Source: Flavobacterium sp. KACC 22761 (lineage in GTDB: Bacteria; Bacteroidota; Bacteroidia; Flavobacteriales; Flavobacteriaceae). Taken from it: a stretch of DNA of 64,000 nt. Where the stretch lies: assembly GCF_034058155.1 (NCBI RefSeq), contig NZ_CP139148.1:2356001-2420000 (forward strand), written 5' to 3'. Below the pieces are notes generated by a model that was not told where the DNA came from, did not search any database, and saw only the letters and a list, made by a program, of their open reading frames with translations. Within the stretch, counting starts at the first letter, position 1. Each line of letters starts with the position of its first letter. This document shows positions 33,172 through 41,819 of this stretch, one piece after another. The translations under genes and the position numbers were made by a program.

Positions 33172-33831
33172 TTATATGTTGAGATATTTGTCTAAATAAT
33201 CTGAGCGTTCTTTTAAGCTGTTGATATAAGCGTCTTCTTGATGCTCAGAAATAATTTCGTAATTATATCGTCTGAAAGTTTGGATAATCTCATTCAATGG
33301 GCCGGTTCCAATTTTTACCGTAATCTGAACATTTTCAAGATCGGCTTCAGAAATAAAACAGCCAAGGACTTTGCCGTTGTTGCTCTCAACAATTTGAGCA
33401 ATTTGCCCCATAGAATAATCTAATAGCCCTTTTTGAACTATTATGATTCCTCCTTGTTCTTTTAAAAATGGCGTTTCCTGAAAGAATTTCATGATATCTT
33501 CCATTTCGTAATAGCCAATATAACTATTGTTTTCGTCTAATACAGGAACCGTATTGGTGTGATTTTTGGCAAAAACCTCTAAAACGTCCAGCCAAATCAT
33601 TGATTTTCGGGCAAAAAAGCGTTCTAAAGTATATTTGTAGTCAATTGCTTTTTTGTCGGTGTCAAAAGTTTCAATGTCATCAGCCACAATACTGCCAATG
33701 AAAATCCCATCTTCTAAAATTGGGAAATGAGAAAAATTCACATCGATAAAAAAATCCTGAATCGAGGCTATCGTTTCCTGACTATCAATCGCTCTGAAAT
33801 CATTGGTGATATAGTTTGTAATTTCTGTCAT
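33172..33831 (-). CDS. CBS-domain protein
   Basis: The 219-residue cytoplasmic protein has two CBS motifs in the first 130 residues (DVNFSHFPILEDGIFIGSIVADD and NTVPVLDENNSYIGYYEMEDIM) and a C-terminal ACT-like domain (GGIIIVQKG, then IAQIVESNNGKVLGCFI). CBS pairs usually bind adenine nucleotides and regulate partners. Adjacency to nadK could reflect a role in nucleotide sensing, which is inference. Confidence 0.85.
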   Translation of the reverse strand: MTEITNYITNDFRAIDSQETIASIQDFFIDVNFSHFPILEDGIFIGSIVADDIETFDTDKKAIDYKYTLERFFARKSMIWLDVLEVFAKNHTNTVPVLDENNSYIGYYEMEDIMKFFQETPFLKEQGGIIIVQKGLLDYSMGQIAQIVESNNGKVLGCFISEADLENVQITVKIGTGPLNEIIQTFRRYNYEIISEHQEDAYINSLKERSDYLDKYLNI

Positions 33832-33899
33832 AAATCAATTAAAGATATTTCCTTTGCAAAATAATCAAAAAATACCAAAAACTACGACGTTTTACTTTG

Positions 33900-33907
33900 T
33901 ATTTTTG
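33900..33907 (+). promoter_or_regulatory. Promoter core for pdxJ
   Basis: TATTTTTG fits TAnnTTTG and lies 42 bp upstream of the ATG at 33950. Confidence 0.4.
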
Positions 33908-33949
33908 TCTTTACAAATATAGTGTTACTAGAATTAATTATCTATTTAT

Positions 33950-34663
33950 ATGACAAAGTTAAGTGTTAATATCAATAAAATTGCAACTTTAAGAAATGCT
34001 CGTGGCGGGAATGTTCCTGATTTGTTAAAAGTAGCTGTGGATATTCAGAAATTTGGAGCTCAAGGAATTACTATTCACCCACGTCCAGACGAGCGTCACA
34101 TACGTTACCAAGACGCACGTGATTTGAAAGCAATTGTTACGACAGAATATAATATTGAAGGAAATCCGCAACATAATTTTATTGATTTGGTTTTAGAATG
34201 CAAGCCTGATCAAGTGACGCTGGTTCCTGATGCAATTGGCGCAATTACATCTTCGGCAGGTTGGGACACGATCAAAAATCAAGAATATTTGACCGAGGTT
34301 ATTCAAGAATTTCAAAGAAACGGAATCAGAACATCAATTTTTGTTGATCCAGTTTTGGAAATTATTGAAGGTGCCAAAAAAACAGGAACCGACCGAATTG
34401 AATTATACACTGAAGGTTTTGCGCATCAATACAGTTTAGGAAATGAAAAAGGAATCGAGCCATATACGAAAGCGGCTGTATTAGCAAATGAATTAGGTTT
34501 AGGAATCAATGCCGGTCATGATTTAAGTTTAGATAATATCAAATTTTTCAAAGAGAATATTCCGGGCTTATTGGAGGTTTCTATTGGTCACGCGTTAATT
34601 TCGGAGGCGCTTTATCTTGGATTGGATAATACGGTAAATATGTATCTGAATAAATTGAAATAA
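33950..34663 (+). CDS. pdxJ: Pyridoxine 5'-phosphate synthase
   Basis: The 237-residue TIM-barrel enzyme has the family start [34 protein letters not shown] and [11 protein letters not shown] (phosphate-binding Gly/His region). It condenses 3-amino-2-oxopropyl phosphate with deoxyxylulose 5-phosphate to form pyridoxine 5'-phosphate. It is followed after 23 bp by a hydrolase gene on the same strand. Confidence 0.95.
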   Translation: MTKLSVNINKIATLRNARGGNVPDLLKVAVDIQKFGAQGITIHPRPDERHIRYQDARDLKAIVTTEYNIEGNPQHNFIDLVLECKPDQVTLVPDAIGAITSSAGWDTIKNQEYLTEVIQEFQRNGIRTSIFVDPVLEIIEGAKKTGTDRIELYTEGFAHQYSLGNEKGIEPYTKAAVLANELGLGINAGHDLSLDNIKFFKENIPGLLEVSIGHALISEALYLGLDNTVNMYLNKLK

Positions 34664-34686
34664 ATTTTCAAAGTAAAAATAAAAAT

Positions 34687-35451
34687 ATGCTTTACTCAAA
34701 AATAGAAGGCGAAGGAAAACCATTCATTATCATGCACGGTTTTCTGGGAATGTCTGATAATTGGAAAACACTTGCCGGACAATATGTAGAAGCGGGTTTT
34801 CAGGTTCATATTTTGGATTTAAGAAACCACGGGCGCAGTTTTCATTCAGATGAATGGAGTTATGAAGCGATGGTTCAAGATGTCTTTGAATATTGTCAGG
34901 CACATAATTTAACGCGAATTGACATTCTTGGACATTCAATGGGCGGAAAAGTAGCAATGCTTTTTGCGACTACTCATCCTGAAATTATCGATAAATTGAT
35001 CGTGGCCGATATTGGTCCGAGATTTTATAAACAACATCATCAAGATATTTTGGCGGGACTAAATGCAGTTGATTTTTCTGTAAAACCAAGCCGAAATGAC
35101 GTTGAAGCCATCGTTGCGCAATATGTGCCAGATTTTGGAACGCGTCAGTTTTTGCTAAAGAATTTATATTGGAAGGAGCCGGGACAATTGGCTTTTAGAT
35201 TTAATCTAGAGGTTTTTAATAATAATCTGGATGCTATTGGAAAACCTTTGGCAGAAGGTTTGGTTTTCAATAATCCAACATTATTTATAAGAGGAGGAGA
35301 TTCAGGCTATATTCAGGATGAAGATATTGATGCAATAAAAGAGCATTTTCCGAATTTAAAACTAGAAACAATTCCAAATGCAGGACATTGGCTTCATGCC
35401 GAAAATCCGCAGCTGTTTTTTGAGTTGACAGCAGGGTTTTTGAAAGAGTAG
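34687..35451 (+). CDS. Alpha/beta hydrolase (YbfF-like esterase)
   Basis: The 254-residue alpha/beta-hydrolase fold protein has the oxyanion motif MHGFLGMSDNW, the nucleophile elbow GHSMGGK (Ser about residue 85), a late Asp (RGGDSGYI) and His in NAGHWLHAENP. It matches the YbfF/acyl-CoA-thioesterase-like esterase group. It has no signal peptide. It is probably co-transcribed with pdxJ; the substrate is unknown. Confidence 0.9.
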   Translation: MLYSKIEGEGKPFIIMHGFLGMSDNWKTLAGQYVEAGFQVHILDLRNHGRSFHSDEWSYEAMVQDVFEYCQAHNLTRIDILGHSMGGKVAMLFATTHPEIIDKLIVADIGPRFYKQHHQDILAGLNAVDFSVKPSRNDVEAIVAQYVPDFGTRQFLLKNLYWKEPGQLAFRFNLEVFNNNLDAIGKPLAEGLVFNNPTLFIRGGDSGYIQDEDIDAIKEHFPNLKLETIPNAGHWLHAENPQLFFELTAGFLKE

Positions 35452-35506
35452 TTTACTTTTGATAAAAAAAATATTACTTTTAAATAAATTTTAAACCTGA
35501 TAAACT

Positions 35507-35851
35507 ATGAAATTATTACTTAGACTTCTTGTTACTGCAGCTTTGGTTTTATTGTTATCAAACCTTTTAACTGGGGTTGTTGTCGCTAGTTTCGGAACGG
35601 CTGTAATTGTTGCAGTAGTTTTAGGCTTGTTGAATATTTTTATAAAACCTATTTTGGTGATTTTGACTTTGCCTGTAACAGTGGTGACACTTGGTTTGTT
35701 TTTATTGGTCATAAATGCAGTAATGATTCTGTTATGTACTAAAATTGTTGGTGGTTTCGCAGTCGATTCGTTCTGGACGGCATTAATTTTTAGTGTTATT
35801 TTGTCTATTCTGCAATCGATCACTTATAAAATACTGGGAGACGATAAATAA
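35507..35851 (+). CDS. Phage-holin-family-like small membrane protein
   Basis: The 114-residue protein is almost entirely hydrophobic, with four predicted helices (about 5-23, 26-46, 52-75 and 85-105). The LLNIFIKPILVILTLPVTVVTLGLFLLVINAVMI pattern belongs to the widespread chromosomal family annotated as phage holin family protein (4-TM superfamily IV-like). No phage genes surround it, so it is a housekeeping membrane protein of unknown function and not evidence of a prophage. Confidence 0.85.
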   Translation: MKLLLRLLVTAALVLLLSNLLTGVVVASFGTAVIVAVVLGLLNIFIKPILVILTLPVTVVTLGLFLLVINAVMILLCTKIVGGFAVDSFWTALIFSVILSILQSITYKILGDDK

Positions 35852-35903
35852 AACAAATTGAGCAGATTAAAACTGCTTCAAATACAATAGATTAAAAACT
35901 TGG

Positions 35904-35938
35904 TTGGGTTGCAAAAATTTTATAATTTTGCAACCCAA
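35904..35938. repeat. Inverted repeat overlapping the tig promoter
   Basis: Perfect 13-bp arms (ttgggttgcaaaa / ttttgcaacccaa) are separated by 9 bp. The right arm begins inside the TAATTTTG core and a T-rich stretch follows. It may be an operator, or a terminator for the gene upstream. Confidence 0.7.
35923..35930 (+). promoter_or_regulatory. Promoter core for tig
   Basis: TAATTTTG fits TAnnTTTG, with TTG at 35904-35906 spaced 16 bp upstream; the tig ATG is 34 bp downstream. Confidence 0.5.
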
Positions 35939-35964
35939 TTTTATTATGTAAATTAAAGAAGAAG

Positions 35965-37287
35965 ATGGATATTAAAAGAGTAGCAATAGACGCTGTAAAC
36001 GAGACGATTGTTATGAACGTTGTTCATATGGATTATAAAGGTCAAGTAGCAAAAAGAATTAACGAAAAAATGCCTTTAGCACAAGTAAAAGGATTCAGAA
36101 AAGGACAAGTGCCTAAAGATCTTGTTGAAAAACAATACGGAAAAGCTATTAAGCAAGAAGAGATTAAAAAAGTAGTTGATTTGGCTTTAGAGCGTTATAT
36201 TCAATCTGAAAGATTAAATCTTTTAGGAACTCCGCTTCCAAAAGTAAACGAAAACCTTGATTGGAATGCAGAAGAATTAACTTTTGAGTTCGAAATTGGT
36301 TTAGTGCCAAACTTCGAAATTGATTTAGAAGCTAAAAATAATATCGTAAAATATATCGTTACTGCTGACGATAAATTAATCGAGGGACAAGTAGAGCGTA
36401 TCCAAAAACAATTTGGAAAAGCAGTTCCACAAGAAGTATCTGATGTAAAATCTGACTTGACTGGAACTTTCTCAAGCGAAGCAAACGGAATCAATAATAC
36501 AACTACAATTGCTGTAGATGCATTCAGCAAAAAAGCTCAAAAACAATTCACAGGTAAAAAAGTTGGAGATGTTGTTACGGTAAGCACAAAAGGTTTATTT
36601 GAAGACGATCACCAATTAATGGATTACTTAAAAGTAGGTCACGAAGGTGTTCACGGTTTAGATGTTGAAGTAAACTTCACTATCGAAGCTATCAACGGTT
36701 CTGAGCCAGCTGAATTGAATCAAGAATTATTTGATAAACTTTTTGGAGAAGGAAAAGTAGCTTCTTTAGAAGATTTAAAAGCTAAAATTAAAGAAGATGC
36801 TGAATCTCAATTCGCGCAGCAAGCTGACCAAAAATTATTATTGGATGTTCAAGATTTCTTGATCGAAAACACAAAATTCGATTTGCCAGCTGAATTCTTG
36901 AAAAAATGGTTGCAAACTGTAGGTGAGAAAAAATTAACTCCAGAAGAAGCAGAAGTTGAATACGCAAGATCTGAAAAAGGTTTACGTTTCCAATTAATCG
37001 AAGGAAAAGCTTTAGCTCAAAGCAACATTCAAATTACATTTGAAGACTTGAAAGAGTTTACATCAAACGCTATCAGACAGCAAATGGCTCAATTTGGTCA
37101 AACAAACCCAACTGACGAAGAAGTTCAAGGAATCGTGGCTAGAGTTTTATCTAACCAAGACGAAGTGAAAAGACTTTCTGAGCAAGTTGTAGCAGCTAAA
37201 ATGTTAGATATCTTCAAAGAAAAAGCTAATCCAACAACTAAAGAGGTTACTTACGAAGAATTTATTGCAGCTTCTTACGGAGAATAA
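35965..37287 (+). CDS. tig: Trigger factor
   Basis: The 440-residue ribosome-associated chaperone has the ribosome-binding signature FRKGQVPK (about 43-50, in VKGFRKGQVPKDLVEKQYG). A middle domain follows at about 145-245, where the peptidyl-prolyl isomerase fold would be (ISFE-like strands VGDVVTVSTKGLFEDD), and then a long helical C-terminal domain. It is followed by clpP and clpX on the same strand, the classic protein quality-control neighbourhood. Confidence 0.95.
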   Translation: MDIKRVAIDAVNETIVMNVVHMDYKGQVAKRINEKMPLAQVKGFRKGQVPKDLVEKQYGKAIKQEEIKKVVDLALERYIQSERLNLLGTPLPKVNENLDWNAEELTFEFEIGLVPNFEIDLEAKNNIVKYIVTADDKLIEGQVERIQKQFGKAVPQEVSDVKSDLTGTFSSEANGINNTTTIAVDAFSKKAQKQFTGKKVGDVVTVSTKGLFEDDHQLMDYLKVGHEGVHGLDVEVNFTIEAINGSEPAELNQELFDKLFGEGKVASLEDLKAKIKEDAESQFAQQADQKLLLDVQDFLIENTKFDLPAEFLKKWLQTVGEKKLTPEEAEVEYARSEKGLRFQLIEGKALAQSNIQITFEDLKEFTSNAIRQQMAQFGQTNPTDEEVQGIVARVLSNQDEVKRLSEQVVAAKMLDIFKEKANPTTKEVTYEEFIAASYGE

Positions 37288-37613
37288 ATTTTAGTCTGAA
37301 AGTCAAAAGTTCTAAAGTCGAAAGCTAGAAGTATACTTTTTAAAAATTAAGATTTTATTACAGAAACTGAAAGATAAAAATAATTATATTTGAACGTCAA
37401 TGGAATTTTTTATTCTGTTGACGTTCTTTTTTTGTGTCAAGTTTCAAGTTGCTAATCGTTTCGTAGTGAAAAAAAACTTAGAATCTTAGTCTTAGAATCT
37501 TAGCATCTTAAAAAAGAAGACAAATTGGCATCCTTTATAAAAAGGTACGAACTTTGTTTAATTCGTTTGAGTCACTAGCTGACTTTAGACTTTTCACCTT
37601 ATAAACTAAAAAT
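37288..37613. other. tig-clpP intergenic region with repeats and a short promoter-terminator unit
   Basis: This 326-bp gap holds no gene. It contains a degenerate 8-bp-word stretch (37295-37333, aaagtcaaaagttctaaag), a TATATTTG promoter-like core (37385-37392) running directly into a terminator hairpin (37392-37431), a gtttcaag word (37440-37447), and two imperfect copies of cttagaatcttag around 37478-37505. The last 60 bp probably hold the clpP promoter (an ACTTTG-like core near 37550), but I cannot fix it. Confidence 0.6.
37392..37431 (+). terminator. Terminator hairpin downstream of tig
   Basis: The arms gaacgtcaa / ttgacgttc are followed by seven T. The hairpin begins at the last base of the TATATTTG core, so a transcript started there would be only about 35 nt long. 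Confidence 0.8.
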
Positions 37614-38288
37614 ATGAACTACGGTAAAGAATTCAAAAAATTTGCTACAAAGCACCAAGGGGTAAACGCAATGTATTACGATAAAATCGTTGCAGCGATG
37701 AATCCAACTAATATGACTCCATACATTATTGAAGAGCGTCAGTTGAACGTTTCTCAATTAGATGTTTTTTCTAGATTAATGATGGACAGAATTATCTTTT
37801 TAGGAACTGGTATCGACGATCAAATTGCAAATATCGTTCAAGCACAATTATTATTCTTGGAAAGTGCTGATGCCTCAAAAGATATTCAGATTTACTTAAA
37901 CTCTCCAGGAGGAAGTGTTTATGCAGGTTTAGGAATTTATGACACTATGCAATACATCAAGCCAGATGTTGCTACAATTTGTACTGGAATGGCAGCTTCT
38001 ATGGGGGCGGTTTTATTATGCGCAGGAGCAGAAGGAAAACGTTCGGCTTTGCCACATTCAAGAGTAATGATCCACCAGCCATCTGGAGGAGCGCAAGGTG
38101 TTGCTACAGATATGGAAATCAATTTACGTGAGATGTTGAAATTAAAAGATGAATTATACAACATCATTTCACACCATTCAGGACAAACTTTTGACAAAGT
38201 GCACAAAGACAGTGAGCGTGATTACTGGATGAAAGCCGACGAAGCAAAAGAATACGGAATGATCGACGAAGTATTGAGAAGAAGTTAA
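37614..38288 (+). CDS. clpP: ATP-dependent Clp protease proteolytic subunit
   Basis: The 224-residue serine peptidase has the catalytic Ser in GMAASMGAVLL, catalytic His in RVMIHQPSGGAQG and an Asp further on. The IYLNSPGGSVYAGLGIYDTMQ block lines the oxyanion strand, and EYGMIDEVLRR closes the protein as usual. It forms the tetradecameric chamber that degrades proteins delivered by ClpX, encoded next. Confidence 0.96.
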   Translation: MNYGKEFKKFATKHQGVNAMYYDKIVAAMNPTNMTPYIIEERQLNVSQLDVFSRLMMDRIIFLGTGIDDQIANIVQAQLLFLESADASKDIQIYLNSPGGSVYAGLGIYDTMQYIKPDVATICTGMAASMGAVLLCAGAEGKRSALPHSRVMIHQPSGGAQGVATDMEINLREMLKLKDELYNIISHHSGQTFDKVHKDSERDYWMKADEAKEYGMIDEVLRRS

Positions 38289-38302
38289 AAAAAGTTTCAG
38301 GT

Positions 38303-38341
38303 TTCAGGTTTCAAGTTGCAGCAGTTAACTTAAAACCTGAA
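38303..38341. repeat. Hairpin made of repeated ttcaggttt words
   Basis: Arms of 15 bp (38303-38317 and 38327-38341) match at 14 positions and are separated by 9 bp. Extra copies of gtttcagg precede it, and aacttgaaac follows at 38351-38360. Confidence 0.65.
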
Positions 38342-38373
38342 ATAAAATAAAACTTGAAACAAAAAACAAAGAT

Positions 38374-38449
38374 TTAAGCTGCAAAGAATTAAGTTTTTAA
38401 GTTTTAATTAAAATAAAAAGCTTAGAAACTTAGTATCTTTGCAGCTTAA
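38374..38449. repeat. Long imperfect inverted repeat ahead of clpX
   Basis: The left arm, 38374-38401 (ttaagctgcaaaga...), matches the reverse complement of the right arm, 38421-38449, with about three differences. The right arm contains the presumed clpX promoter core. Confidence 0.7.
38434..38441 (+). promoter_or_regulatory. Promoter core for clpX
   Basis: TATCTTTG fits TAnnTTTG, 23 bp upstream of the ATG at 38465 and embedded in an inverted repeat arm. Confidence 0.45.
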
Positions 38450-38464
38450 TAATTTAAATAAAGA

Positions 38465-39697
38465 ATGGCAAAAGTAGTTTTAGAATGTTCGTTTTGTGGA
38501 AGAAAAAAGCCAGAAACTAATTTATTAATTGCCGGGATTAATGCACATATTTGTGATAAGTGTATTGAACAAGCGCACGGAATCGTATTAGAAGAATTAA
38601 AATCCAGCGGAAATGCTAAACTGGTTGGAGACTTAATTTTAAAGAAACCGAAAGAAATCAGAGCTTTCTTGGATCAATATGTTATTGGTCAGGATCAGAC
38701 TAAAAAAGTAATGTCGGTTGCGGTTTACAATCACTACAAGCGTTTAATGCAACAGCAATTAGACGACGAAGTTGAGATTGAAAAAAGCAACATTATAATG
38801 GTGGGTCAAACCGGAACTGGAAAAACATTGGTTGCAAAAACGATTGCAAAAATGTTAGACGTTCCTTTGGCTATTGTTGATGCAACAGTATTGACAGAAG
38901 CAGGTTATGTTGGAGAAGATGTTGAAAGTATTTTAACTCGTCTTTTGCAAGCCGCAGATTATGATGTAACCAAAGCAGAAAGAGGAATCGTATTTATTGA
39001 TGAAATTGATAAAATTGCTCGCAAGAGCGATAATCCATCGATAACTCGTGACGTTTCTGGAGAAGGTGTTCAACAAGCGTTGCTTAAATTATTAGAAGGA
39101 ACGATTGTAAATGTACCGCCAAAAGGAGGACGTAAGCACCCAGACCAGAAATTTGTTGAGGTTAATACTCAAAACATCTTGTTTATTGCAGGTGGAGCTT
39201 TTGATGGAGTTGAGCGTATTATTTCAAAACGTTTGAACCGTCAGGCAGTGGGTTATTCGACTTCTAAAAATGCAGATAATATCGACAAAGACAATTTATT
39301 GCAATATATTATTCCGAAAGACATTAAAGATTTTGGATTGATTCCTGAGATCATTGGTCGTTTGCCAGTTTTGACGCACATGGATCCTTTAGATAGAGAA
39401 ACATTGCGTGCAATTTTGACACAACCTAAAAATGCTTTGGTAAAACAATATCAAAAATTATTCTTAATGGATGATGTTGAATTCAGCATTACAGATGAGG
39501 CTTTGGATTTTATTGTTGATAAAGCTTTAGAATACAAGTTAGGAGCTCGTGGATTGCGTTCGCTTTGTGAAGCAATCTTGACAGATGCAATGTACGAATT
39601 GCCAAGTTCTGATGATACAACTTTGACAATCGACAAAGAATATGCAGAACATACGTTGAGTAAAAACTTATTGAAGCGTATGGAAATAGCTTCTTAA
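38465..39697 (+). CDS. clpX: ATP-dependent Clp protease ATP-binding subunit ClpX
   Basis: The 410-residue AAA+ unfoldase has an N-terminal C4 zinc domain (CSFCGRK...CDKC, about 8-38), Walker A GQTGTGKT (about 117-124) and Walker B IVFIDEID. The IGF-type ClpP-docking loop is probably near the VGYSTSK or ISKRLN segments. Sensor and lid residues lie in [13 protein letters not shown]. It unfolds substrates for ClpP. It is separated from clpP by a repeat-rich gap and has its own promoter core. A strong terminator follows. Confidence 0.96.
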   Translation: MAKVVLECSFCGRKKPETNLLIAGINAHICDKCIEQAHGIVLEELKSSGNAKLVGDLILKKPKEIRAFLDQYVIGQDQTKKVMSVAVYNHYKRLMQQQLDDEVEIEKSNIIMVGQTGTGKTLVAKTIAKMLDVPLAIVDATVLTEAGYVGEDVESILTRLLQAADYDVTKAERGIVFIDEIDKIARKSDNPSITRDVSGEGVQQALLKLLEGTIVNVPPKGGRKHPDQKFVEVNTQNILFIAGGAFDGVERIISKRLNRQAVGYSTSKNADNIDKDNLLQYIIPKDIKDFGLIPEIIGRLPVLTHMDPLDRETLRAILTQPKNALVKQYQKLFLMDDVEFSITDEALDFIVDKALEYKLGARGLRSLCEAILTDAMYELPSSDDTTLTIDKEYAEHTLSKNLLKRMEIAS

Positions 39698-39750
39698 AAC
39701 TGCAAAATAACTTTGTCAAAGTTTCAAATTTTGACAAAGTTCAATTTATA

Positions 39751-39784
39751 GAACCTGTTCATTTATTTGAGCAGGTTTTTTTGT
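39751..39784 (+). terminator. Terminator of clpX
   Basis: The arms aacctgttca / tgagcaggtt (one G-T pair) are followed by seven T. Confidence 0.85.
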
Positions 39785-39865
39785 GGGTATTTGTTAAATT
39801 TTTAAAGACTCGACAAAAAAGTAATAATTTTCCTTCAAAATATCTTTTTGTAAAGGATTATTTGT

Positions 39866-39873
39866 TATGTTTG
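39866..39873 (+). promoter_or_regulatory. Promoter core of the second accessory island
   Basis: TATGTTTG fits TAnnTTTG, with TTG at 39848-39850 spaced about 15 bp upstream; the ATG is 33 bp downstream. Confidence 0.45.
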
Positions 39874-39906
39874 TTTTTGTAGTAAAAATCTTTAAAATTT
39901 ATCATT

Positions 39907-41147
39907 ATGAGCCAGAAAATTAAAAAAATTGTAGTTTTAAGTATTGTTTTGATGATTTCTGTTGTTTTTTCAAGATGTCAAAATGATGATGATAATGTAT
40001 CAAATCCAGAAATTTCAAATGTTTCACTCGCTAAAAAGTGGTTTAAAGAATATGAATCAAGTAGTGAAAATTATGCTTTATTTGAAAATTTAGATTATGA
40101 ATGGAATCAGGCTGAAATTAAAAAATCGAAAGATGGAATGGAAGTTATTGTTGTTCCTGTCTATAAAGCAAACAAACACGCAGATGAAATTTGGGAACAG
40201 AAATTATATCTGTATAAATTAGGCATTGATGAGTACCAAGCATTGCTCTTTGAAATATATCCCGATAAATCAAATGAAATAGAGAATGTTTCCCTAATTG
40301 ATGATGAAGATTTTAACGGTCATATTGTTGCCTGGGATTTAAAAACAGGTTTTGTAAAAGCTGCTAACTTTAAAAACAACAAACTTGTTGCAAACGGAAC
40401 GGTTAAAGAATTTAGCGGCAAAAAAGCTATAAGCCAAAAAATGGCTCCTATAGCACCGGATGATGATGACATATATTCGGACCGTGGATTATGGCAGTAT
40501 CCGACTACAGTTGGTGGCGGTAGTCCTACTCCATTGAGAGATGTAGTTGTAAATAACAATTACCGTAACGATAATTATCATTTAATTTTTGTTGGAAATG
40601 GCAGTAGCTTAAACACTGGTGGATCCTCTAATGATTATACTTCTGGTAATGCTGGTGGTGGCGGTGCAGGCGGAGGTAATAATAATTCAACAACAGTAGA
40701 GACTCCTCCTAGTTGTAGGGCGTTTGAGTATTCAAATGTTACAAGTAATTGGCAAACAGCAGCAACGAAAAATATTGTAGCTTTGATAGGTTATTATGAT
40801 GTTGCTACAGGGGAATATAATGTTGCTTCAGTATTATATCCTCAACAATTTATTTTGAGATGCCAATTAATTCAGCATCTAATGGAGGTTATATATCTTC
40901 AGGAAGAGCTGCTGAATTAACAGCATTAGCATTGAATACCGCTATTAGTAGAGCTAAATATTATTTCTTATCTACAAGAGCATCTAGCTCCCAAGTACAA
41001 GCAAAACTTTGGGAATATATAAGAGATGAAATGGCTAATGGAGCACATATTGTTGGAGGTAGAGCTAGCTTTACTCCACCTTTAAATTTTAAAGGACAAA
41101 CTATAGATTACAAAAGTTATTGGTTTCTATCTGATAATTGCAATTAA
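39907..41147 (+). pseudogene. Frameshifted lipoprotein with Gly/Asn linker, candidate polymorphic toxin
   Basis: The first frame gives 337 residues. It has a lipoprotein signal (lipobox-like SRC-Q at about 23, with an NDDDN spacer), a folded head (about 35-180, SLAKKWFKEYESSSENYALF...), then PDDDD and a Gly/Asn-rich linker (about 225-265, GNAGGGGAGGGNNN) and the start of a tail with PPSC. Near 40850 the frame breaks. The continuation lies in the frame that reads STIYFEMPINSASNGGYISSG and runs to 41147 (RAAELTALALNTAISRAKYYF... to SDNCN). Adding one T in the ttt/tttt run would give QQFYFEMP and an intact protein of about 413 residues. A real decay, phase variation or a sequencing error are all possible. 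Head, linker, variable tail and following paralogues match a polymorphic toxin layout. Confidence 0.65.
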
Positions 41148-41158
41148 ACTTATATAAA

Positions 41159-41579
41159 ATGCTATTTGAAAATTTCTTTAATACAATTTCTTATATTTAT
41201 TATCCTAAAGATAAATCTATTTTTGATTTAGATTATAATGAGAGTATTGAATACAAGCGTTACTTGGAAAAAATATATTTCAATTTTTCAAACAACAATG
41301 AATTAACAGTATTTTTAAAAGAATTAAATAAAAAAATTAGTCCATTATCAATAGTTGAATTCAGAATGGGGGAGAATTTTCCCTCATATTAATAAAGATT
41401 ATTTTGGTCAAGCCTCAAGTTTAATTAATTTAATAAAAAAGGAGCTAAATCAAAAACTCTTTTATTATGAGTTTCCTGATGATAAACTATTAGAAATAAT
41501 ACCTGATATAAGAATGGAAGAAAACTTTACATATTTAAATGCCTTTTTTATAGATTATTACAGAATTATTAACTTTTAA
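41159..41579 (+). pseudogene. Decayed copy of the downstream soluble paralogue
   Basis: Two frames are needed. 41159-41392 reads MLFENFFNTISYIYYPKD...IEYKRYLEK, and a second frame to 41579 reads LINLIKKELNQKLFYYEFP...YLNAFF. These match the N- and C-terminal parts of the intact protein at 41820 (LAYLYYPKN...VEYKRLK, and IVEKKFLYSKFP...MFNAFF). The break lies near a G5 run at about 41369, and about 60 central residues are missing. It starts 12 bp after the toxin-like gene, exactly where a cognate partner gene would be expected. Confidence 0.75.
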
Positions 41580-41590
41580 AGTGAAAGACA

Positions 41591-41716
41591 ATGGATATTA
41601 ACATTGGAGATTATTATTTTATTATCCTTAATTGGCATATAATATTTATAGCATTTTTTTTCATATTCATTCTTTACATAATAATAAAAAAGATTCTCTT
41701 TAAAAAGGTAAAGTAA
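41591..41716 (+). CDS. Small single-pass membrane peptide of 41 residues
   Basis: An ATG at 41591 opens 42 codons ending at TAA 41714-41716. The product starts MDINIGDYYF, has one strongly hydrophobic Ile/Phe helix (about 10-32) and ends with the basic tail KKILFKKVK. An N-out/C-in topology with positive residues inside is plausible. It lies between the decayed and intact paralogues in the second accessory island. Whether it is expressed is unknown. Confidence 0.4.
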   Translation: MDINIGDYYFIILNWHIIFIAFFFIFILYIIIKKILFKKVK

Positions 41717-41819
41717 GAACATGAAAAACAGGCTTAAAAACAGTTATTATTGAAAAGTAGTGTTGACGTGAGCATCTCACTCGTGAACGCAAAGTTTTTA
41801 TAATTCCACTAAACAACTT

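Noticed and set aside
35507..35851. Prophage signal from a holin-family-like protein
   Set aside because: The family is common on chromosomes and no other phage gene is near.
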